Source of the DNA: Gemmatimonas phototrophica
Lineage (GTDB): Bacteria > Gemmatimonadota > Gemmatimonadetes > Gemmatimonadales > Gemmatimonadaceae
Length of the DNA: 5,071 bases
Direction: 5' to 3'
Assembly (NCBI GenBank): GCA_945870175.1
Contig: CAMBRJ010000257.1
Coordinates: 1 to 5,071, forward strand
The position numbers were made by a program, and so were the translations under genes. This document shows positions 1 through 3,124 of this stretch, one piece after another. How positions within the stretch are numbered: position 1 is the stretch's first letter; every line of letters starts with the position of its first letter. The notes beneath the pieces are model-generated. The model saw only the letters and a list, made by a program, of their open reading frames with translations, was not told the DNA's origin and made no database searches.

Positions 1-106
1 GTTGCGCCGTTGCCGGGAGATTGTGCTCGCGCAAAAAGACGCGAAACGCCTCGCGGTCCGCCGCCATGGCCGCCGCATTGGTCGTGGCGTCGTGCGAATC
101 GCTCAT
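1..106 (-). CDS. 5' end of a gene, possibly a Fur-family metalloregulator (partial)
   Basis: Only the first 35 codons are visible; the gene continues past the left edge. The frame opens at ATG (106-104) and reads MSDSHDATTNAAAMAADREA, then FRVFLREHNLPATAQ. The second part resembles the first helix of Fur/PerR/Zur repressors, where a segment like FL-x-x-x-x-L-x-x-T-x-QR precedes the winged helix. The first base of the next codon is C, which would allow the expected Arg. Such proteins are cytoplasmic metal- or peroxide-sensing DNA-binding repressors, but the metal-binding and DNA-reading residues all lie outside the window. No clear ribosome binding site precedes the ATG. An in-frame ATG at 67-65 is an alternative start that would remove a poorly conserved-looking 13-residue lead. 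The start lies 22 nt after the stop of the acidic-protein gene, so the two are probably co-transcribed. I am fairly sure this is coding and only moderately sure of the family. Confidence 0.5.
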   Translation of the reverse strand, partial: MSDSHDATTNAAAMAADREAFRVFLREHNLPATAQ

Positions 107-128
107 GCGCGGTGGCTCACGGTGCGAA

Positions 129-944
129 TCAGACGGCGGGGTACGGCACGCGGACGGCACGCGCCAGCTGCGGCGCCGAGTAGCGAACAATTTCCGACTC
201 CTCTCCCGCACGCCGTTGCACACCGCGCACCACCAGATCGACCGTGATCAGCGGTGCTTCGGCTTCGGCCACGACGTCGGCTTCCCACTTGCCGCGCTCG
301 GGCCCCTTCTGCACGAGCCGATAGCGCGCCGTGTACACCGTGTGCCGGAGGCGCGGCACCGGCGTCGTCTCGATCACCGCCACGTCGTCGGCATCGGCCA
401 GCACCTCTGCCTCGTCGACTTCCTCGTCGGCGACAGGCTCGGCGACAGGCTCGGCGACAGGCTCGGCGATCACGTCGACATCCAGCGTCTCGTCCACCTC
501 GATGGGCAGGACTTCGACCTCGGCGTCAGCGTCAGCGTCACTCGCTTCCTGCGCCACCGGCTCGTCGGTCGCCACGTCGATCCCGTCGATGCCGTCGATC
601 CCGTCGTCGTGAAACGGCAGCTCCGGTGCCGCCGGCGGCTCGACGACCACGAGGGGCACACGCGCCGCGATCACCGCGATCCCCGTTTCCACGCCCCCCT
701 GCCGCAACGGCGAGAACAAGTGCAATTCCTCGATGCGATCGAGCGGCACATGTGCGAGCACCACCTTCAGGAATCGCTCGGTGATCTCGGACACCGGCGC
801 GTCGGCGCGATCGGGCATGACCGCCTCCGGCACGACAACGTCAGTCGTCTCCGCGTCGGCTATGGCCACATCCGTCGCGTCAACCCACTCCACCTGCGGC
901 GCGTCGTCGTCGGGAACCGTCGTATCGATGGGAATCGTCATCAC
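129..944 (-). CDS. Hypothetical acidic protein with repeat-rich middle
   Basis: I do not recognise this 271-residue protein. Three parts can be seen. Residues 1-100 include a mixed helix/strand stretch (SEITERFLKVVLAHVPLDRI, about 53-71, then a hydrophobic run near 87-101). Residues 104-197 are a low-complexity linker with 31 Asp/Glu and no Lys/Arg between R95 and R198, made of short tandem units (GID, DA, EPVA). Residues 198-271 form a basic, folded-looking domain with alternating hydrophobic strands (HTVYTARYRLVQKG, then PLITVDLVVRGVQRR). There is no signal peptide, membrane segment or cysteine, so a cytoplasmic location is likely. The start is GTG (944-942) or the adjacent ATG (941-939). 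Neither has a good Shine-Dalgarno, and the in-frame extension upstream has no ATG, GTG or TTG before a stop at 1004-1002. Translation may be coupled to the small frame ending 5 nt upstream. The Fur-like gene follows 22 nt downstream. A longer antisense frame (21-974) is rich in Arg and His and looks like a shadow. Confidence 0.75.
   Translation of the reverse strand: MMTIPIDTTVPDDDAPQVEWVDATDVAIADAETTDVVVPEAVMPDRADAPVSEITERFLKVVLAHVPLDRIEELHLFSPLRQGGVETGIAVIAARVPLVVVEPPAAPELPFHDDGIDGIDGIDVATDEPVAQEASDADADAEVEVLPIEVDETLDVDVIAEPVAEPVAEPVADEEVDEAEVLADADDVAVIETTPVPRLRHTVYTARYRLVQKGPERGKWEADVVAEAEAPLITVDLVVRGVQRRAGEESEIVRYSAPQLARAVRVPYPAV
427..469. repeat. 12-bp tandem repeat, about 3.6 copies, in the acidic gene
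   Basis: The unit tcggcgacaggc occurs at 427-438, 439-450 and 451-462, with a partial copy (tcggcga) at 463-469. It is in frame and encodes the EPVA-EPVA-EPVA run at about residues 159-173. The copies are identical at the DNA level, which points to recent duplication by slippage or to homogenisation rather than to old protein-level selection. Confidence 0.9.
523..540. repeat. 6-bp tandem repeat, 3 copies, in the acidic gene
   Basis: Three exact copies of gcgtca lie at 523-528, 529-534 and 535-540. On the minus strand they encode the alternating Asp-Ala run at residues 135-140. The unit length is a multiple of three, so changes in copy number would not shift the frame. Confidence 0.8.
576..606. 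repeat. 9-bp tandem repeat, about 3.4 copies, in the acidic gene
   Basis: The unit gtcgatccc occurs at 576-584, 585-593 (one substitution, gtcgatgcc) and 594-602, followed by a partial gtcg. It encodes the GID-GID-GID stretch at about residues 113-123. Like the other two arrays it keeps the reading frame and adds acidic residues to the linker. Confidence 0.85.
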
Positions 945-949
945 GTCAA

Positions 950-1171
950 TCAGGTGATCGGAAGGAACGGATAAGGCGACGTGCCGGCACGCGACGCGTG
1001 ATCACGGTTGGTCGGATTGCGATCGCGCGCATCCTGCTCGCGCTCGATGAACCGTCGCCGGATGTGCGGAAAATCCGGCGCGTTGGTGACCACCCCGAAC
1101 GCCGAGTCGACGTCAGGCGGTCTGGAGCGGTTCACTTCGGAAAGATCATCGACCTCGGCACCAGCGAACAA
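950..1171 (-). CDS. Possible small hypothetical protein (73 codons)
   Basis: This open frame starts at TTG (1171-1169) and ends with TGA (952-950), 5 nt before the GTG of the acidic-protein gene. I do not recognise the product. The N-terminus is acidic and the middle is charged (FPHIRRRFIEREQDARDRN); there is no signal peptide, membrane segment or cysteine. In favour: about three quarters of third codon positions are G or C, as in the neighbours, and the close spacing would explain the missing ribosome binding site of the next gene by translational coupling. Against: the start is a rare TTG with no well-placed Shine-Dalgarno (an AAGGAG lies too far upstream, at 1194-1189), the C-terminal third looks unstructured, and the region could simply be the leader of the acidic gene. 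Treat as tentative. Confidence 0.35.
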   Translation of the reverse strand: MFAGAEVDDLSEVNRSRPPDVDSAFGVVTNAPDFPHIRRRFIEREQDARDRNPTNRDHASRAGTSPYPFLPIT

Positions 1172-1198
1172 GGCAAGAACCCGAATGCTCCTTGCCTT
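1170..1198. other. Perfect 8-bp hairpin at the start of the leftward small frame
   Basis: AAGGCAAG (1170-1177) and CTTGCCTT (1191-1198) are exact reverse complements around a 13-nt loop. In a leftward transcript the 3' arm overlaps the TTG codon at 1171-1169, and the purine-rich AAGGAG (1194-1189) is split between the 5' arm and the loop. Neither side has a T-tract, so it does not look like a standard intrinsic terminator. It could act as a leader structure limiting initiation, or be part of a larger operator region. Confidence 0.5.
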
Positions 1199-1211
1199 CT
1201 TGAGAAGTCCA

Positions 1212-1225
1212 ATTACCTTAGTAAT
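1212..1225. promoter_or_regulatory. Inverted repeat ATTAC-N4-GTAAT
   Basis: ATTAC (1212-1216) and GTAAT (1221-1225) are perfect 5-bp arms around CTTA. The dyad overlaps a second one, TAGTA-ATG-TACTA (1219-1231). Both lie in the AT-rich strip between the divergent transcription units. The size suits a small dimeric HTH repressor such as a MarR-type protein, but no regulator can be named. Short arms like these also arise by chance in AT-rich DNA. Confidence 0.35.
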
Positions 1226-1231
1226 GTACTA
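1219..1231. promoter_or_regulatory. Inverted repeat TAGTA-N3-TACTA
   Basis: TAGTA (1219-1223) and TACTA (1227-1231) are perfect arms around ATG. The site shares bases with the ATTAC/GTAAT dyad and directly abuts the Crp-type site, so proteins using the two could compete or touch. The arms are short, so this is a weak call alone. Confidence 0.3.
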
Positions 1232-1258
1232 TTGTGATGCATATCACATGCCTAACAA
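1231..1258 (-). promoter_or_regulatory. Candidate leftward promoter
   Basis: On the minus strand, TTGTTA (1258-1253; 4 of 6 to the -35 consensus) and CACAAT (1236-1231; 4 of 6 to the -10 consensus) are separated by 16 nt. Transcription would begin near 1224, giving a leader of about 50 nt before the TTG of the small frame. The Crp-type palindrome fills the spacer and -10. Scores are modest, and this is mainly supported by position in the only AT-rich strip upstream of the left block. Confidence 0.25.
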
Positions 1259-1259
1259 T
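1232..1259 (+). promoter_or_regulatory. Candidate yceI promoter
   Basis: TTGTGA (1232-1237) and AACAAT (1254-1259), each 4 of 6 to the sigma-70 hexamers, are spaced by 16 nt. Transcription would start near 1266 and leave a leader of about 33 nt containing the Shine-Dalgarno. An alternative -10 is CATATT (1272-1277); it would start transcription near 1284 and place the Crp-type site around -43, close to the class II activator position. The sequence alone cannot choose between them. Confidence 0.3.
1233..1248. promoter_or_regulatory. Crp/Fnr-family binding site (TGTGA-N6-TCACA)
   Basis: TGTGATGCATATCACA is an exact match to the ten conserved bases of the Crp consensus and is palindromic over 12 of its 16 bases (TGTGAT/ATCACA). 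It lies 50 nt upstream of the yceI start codon in the AT-rich strip. Known Crp/Fnr-family proteins bind such sites in response to cAMP, oxygen or NO; which member exists here is not visible. If transcription starts near 1284 it could activate; if near 1266 it would overlap the -35 and could repress. It may also serve the leftward unit. Confidence 0.6.
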
Positions 1260-1268
1260 GACTGTTAG
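1252..1268. promoter_or_regulatory. Operator-like dyad CTAACA-N5-TGTTAG
   Basis: CTAACA (1252-1257) and TGTTAG (1263-1268) are perfect 6-bp arms around ATGAC. The 17-bp site is centred at 1260, about two helical turns from the centre of the Crp-type palindrome (1240.5), so both could be occupied on the same DNA face. It overlaps the candidate -10 of the rightward promoter and the -35 of the leftward one, positions where a repressor would act on both. Confidence 0.45.
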
Positions 1269-1286
1269 AACCATATTCCGCTTACC

Positions 1287-1290
1287 GGAG
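1287..1290 (+). promoter_or_regulatory. Ribosome binding site of yceI
   Basis: GGAG sits 8 nt before the ATG at 1299-1301. The spacing fixes the start and fits the signal peptide that begins there. Confidence 0.75.
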
Positions 1291-1298
1291 CACACCGC

Positions 1299-1886
1299 AT
1301 GACCAAGACTTCACGTTTCCTCGCCGGCGCGCTGGTGCTGCCGATGCTCATGGCCGCCCGTCCGTTCGTCGACGCCACGCCCCACGTCATCGATAAGGCG
1401 CACAGCCAGATCAACTTCGTGGCCGACTCGCGCCTCATCAGCGCCCACGGTTTCTTCGGCAAGTGGGACGCCGATATCGCGCTCGACGCCACGAACTGGT
1501 CGGCCTCCACGATAGCGATCACCATCGACGCGACCAGCCTGAGTACGCGGGTCGACATGCGCGACAATCATCTCCGCAGCCCCGACTTCTTCGACGTCGC
1601 CAAGTTCCCGACGATCCTGTTCAAGTCGGTCAGTGTCACCAAGGTGGCGGACGGCAAGCTCAACATCACCGGCGATCTCACGATCCGCGGCGTCACGAAG
1701 CGCATAGTCGTGCCGGCCACGGCCGTGTTCTACGAAAAGGGCGCCGGCCGCTTCCGCGGTCAGTTCGCCATCAATCGCAAGGACTACGGCGTCGCCTTCG
1801 ACTCATCGGTCAACCCGATCGAGAACGAAGTACAGGTCCAGTGGGACATGGCCATCAGCGAACCCAAGCCGGCCACCGCCAAGTAA
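1299..1886 (+). CDS. yceI: YceI family protein (secreted lipocalin-like)
   Basis: A 195-residue YceI-family protein, close to the usual length of about 190. Residues 1-26 form a signal peptide: Lys3 and Arg6, a hydrophobic core at 8-20, and a likely cut after VDA (26). The mature protein begins with the family's opening strand (VIDKAHSQINFVADSRLISA, 30-49). It then shows the conserved block HLRSPDFFDVAKFPTILFKS (91-110), the GDLTIRGVTKRIVVP strand pair (125-139) and the closing FAINRKDYGV (157-166) before EVQVQWDM. YceI proteins are eight-stranded barrels in the periplasm that hold a long isoprenoid or fatty chain; several are linked to isoprenoid-quinone metabolism or stress, but the physiological role is mostly unsettled. 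No partner gene such as a cytochrome b561 is adjacent. It is transcribed alone, divergent from the left block and convergent with the aminotransferase. The palindromes upstream imply tight control. Confidence 0.93.
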   Translation: MTKTSRFLAGALVLPMLMAARPFVDATPHVIDKAHSQINFVADSRLISAHGFFGKWDADIALDATNWSASTIAITIDATSLSTRVDMRDNHLRSPDFFDVAKFPTILFKSVSVTKVADGKLNITGDLTIRGVTKRIVVPATAVFYEKGAGRFRGQFAINRKDYGVAFDSSVNPIENEVQVQWDMAISEPKPATAK

Positions 1887-1904
1887 CCGGCCTGCCCGTG
1901 GCGT

Positions 1905-1936
1905 CGCCCTGAGATCGTGCGGCGCGTCTCAGGGCG
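1905..1936. terminator. Bidirectional hairpin between convergent genes
   Basis: CGCCCTGAGA (1905-1914) and TCTCAGGGCG (1927-1936) are perfect 10-bp arms around a 12-nt loop, 18 nt after the yceI stop. The right arm contains the TGA stop (1931-1929) of the opposing aminotransferase gene, so the hairpin can serve both transcripts. Neither side has a T-tract, so it is either a GC-rich terminator without a U-run or an end-protecting structure. Confidence 0.65.
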
Positions 1937-3095
1937 TCGGCGTGGCCGCGGCGATCGAGGTGATCGCCGCGGCCGCAGTCGTCAGCACATCGGCCGGCTG
2001 CACCAGTGACACACGGAATCGCCCGCGCCCTGCCTCGCCGAATGCGATCCCCGGCGTCACGACCACGCCGGGCCCCTCCAGCAAGGCATCCACCCAGCCC
2101 CAGTCGTCGTACCCGGCCGGCACGGGAAGCCAGAGGTACATCGTGGCCTGAGGGGCCTGCACATCCCATCCCCCCGCCTGCATCGCCGCCACCAGCGCAT
2201 CGCGACGCGCACGGTACTCGTCCACAATCGGCGGCACGATCGCTTCATGGTGCGTGAACGCGGCCGCGCCGGCCAGCTGCGCCAGTGTGCTCACACCGTA
2301 CCCGATGTTCGAGCGATAAGCATCGAGCTGCGCAATCGCCTCCCGCTTGCCCGCCACGAATGCGATGCGCACACCGGCCATATTGAAGCTCTTGCTGCAG
2401 GTGTGCATTTCCACGGCAACCCGCGACGCGCCGGGCACCTGCAGCACACTCGGCACGCGATACCCGTCGAACGACAACTCGCTGTACGCGAGGTCGCTGA
2501 TCAGCAACAGCGCATGCCGTTCGGCAAACGACACCAGCTGCGCATAGTCCTGCAGAGAGATCGTCGACGTCGTGGGGTTGCCAGGATAGTTCACGATCAA
2601 CACACGCGCGCGCGCCAGGTCGGCGGGCGCGACCGCCTCGAGATCGAGTCGGCCATCCGGCAGAAACGGCACGAACACCGGCACCGCGCCGGCCAAGAGC
2701 GTCGCGCGGGCGTACACCGGGTAGTACACCTCGGGCACCAACACCACGTCGCCCGGATTCGTATGCGACAGAATCAGCTCGGCGATCCCCTCCTTCGAAC
2801 CGGCTAACGCCAACAGCTCGGCGACGGGATCGAGCGTCACACCGAAGCGCGCATGCACATAGGCCGCGACGGCGGCCGTGTACGCGGGGTGCGCGCGAAA
2901 ATACGGATAGCCGCTTAGCGCCCGATCGGCCGCCGCGCGCTGCATCGCCTCGATCACGACATCAGGGATCGGACCATCGGGGCTGCCGATGCCGACGTCG
3001 ATCAGAAACTTCCCGGCGGCGCGCTGTCGGCTGCGACGCGCGTCGAGTTCGTAGAACACATACGGCGGAATCGCCGAGAGGCTATTGAGCGACAT
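1929..3095 (-). CDS. PLP aminotransferase class I/II, LL-diaminopimelate aminotransferase-like
   Basis: A complete 388-residue fold-type I PLP enzyme. Visible landmarks: the N-terminal IPPYVFYELDARR (9-21) and VGIGSPDGPIP (34-44, where relatives often read GIGDPD); GYPYFRAHPAY (62-72); the phosphate-binding GSKEG (99-103); NYPGNPT (169-175) with the cofactor-facing Asn173; SDLAYSEL (200-207) with Asp201 and Tyr204; the Schiff-base lysine K235 in SKSFNMAGVR (234-243); and the carboxylate-binding Arg361 in RFRVSL. The opening motif and length fit the DapL/AlaC-like branch, which moves an amino group between glutamate/2-oxoglutarate and diaminopimelate precursors or other amino acids. The exact substrate cannot be read from the sequence; N-succinyl-diaminopimelate or alanine aminotransferase are alternatives. 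It is cytoplasmic. The start is the first ATG after the priA stop, 29 nt away, and it has no Shine-Dalgarno: the leader is pyrimidine-rich. It is probably co-transcribed with priA. Confidence 0.9.
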   Translation of the reverse strand: MSLNSLSAIPPYVFYELDARRSRQRAAGKFLIDVGIGSPDGPIPDVVIEAMQRAAADRALSGYPYFRAHPAYTAAVAAYVHARFGVTLDPVAELLALAGSKEGIAELILSHTNPGDVVLVPEVYYPVYARATLLAGAVPVFVPFLPDGRLDLEAVAPADLARARVLIVNYPGNPTTSTISLQDYAQLVSFAERHALLLISDLAYSELSFDGYRVPSVLQVPGASRVAVEMHTCSKSFNMAGVRIAFVAGKREAIAQLDAYRSNIGYGVSTLAQLAGAAAFTHHEAIVPPIVDEYRARRDALVAAMQAGGWDVQAPQATMYLWLPVPAGYDDWGWVDALLEGPGVVVTPGIAFGEAGRGRFRVSLVQPADVLTTAAAAITSIAAATPTP

Positions 3096-3124
3096 ACCGG
3101 AAAGTAAACGGAAAGAGGGGGCGT

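Noticed and set aside
427..606. Possible CRISPR array or regulatory iterons
   Set aside because: Units are 6-12 bp and directly adjacent with no spacers, in frame and inside a coding sequence; they are microsatellite-type coding repeats.
254..784. Plus-strand Arg/Pro-rich frame (176 codons)
   Set aside because: Extreme Arg/Pro/Ala/Ser content is typical of an off-frame reading of GC-rich coding DNA.
21..974. Long plus-strand open frame (317 codons) opposite the acidic-protein gene
   Set aside because: Its translation is dominated by Arg, His, Asp and Gly in shuffled patterns, it has no recognisable domain, and it mirrors the high-GC codons of the minus-strand gene. It is most likely a shadow.
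998..1268. Plus-strand frames (79 and 86 codons) upstream of yceI
   Set aside because: They run into the AT-rich control region, overlap the operators and show no protein-like pattern or ribosome binding site.
2247..2807. Plus-strand 186-codon frame opposite the aminotransferase
   Set aside because: Rich in His, Arg and Gln, and lying wholly inside a gene with intact catalytic motifs on the other strand.
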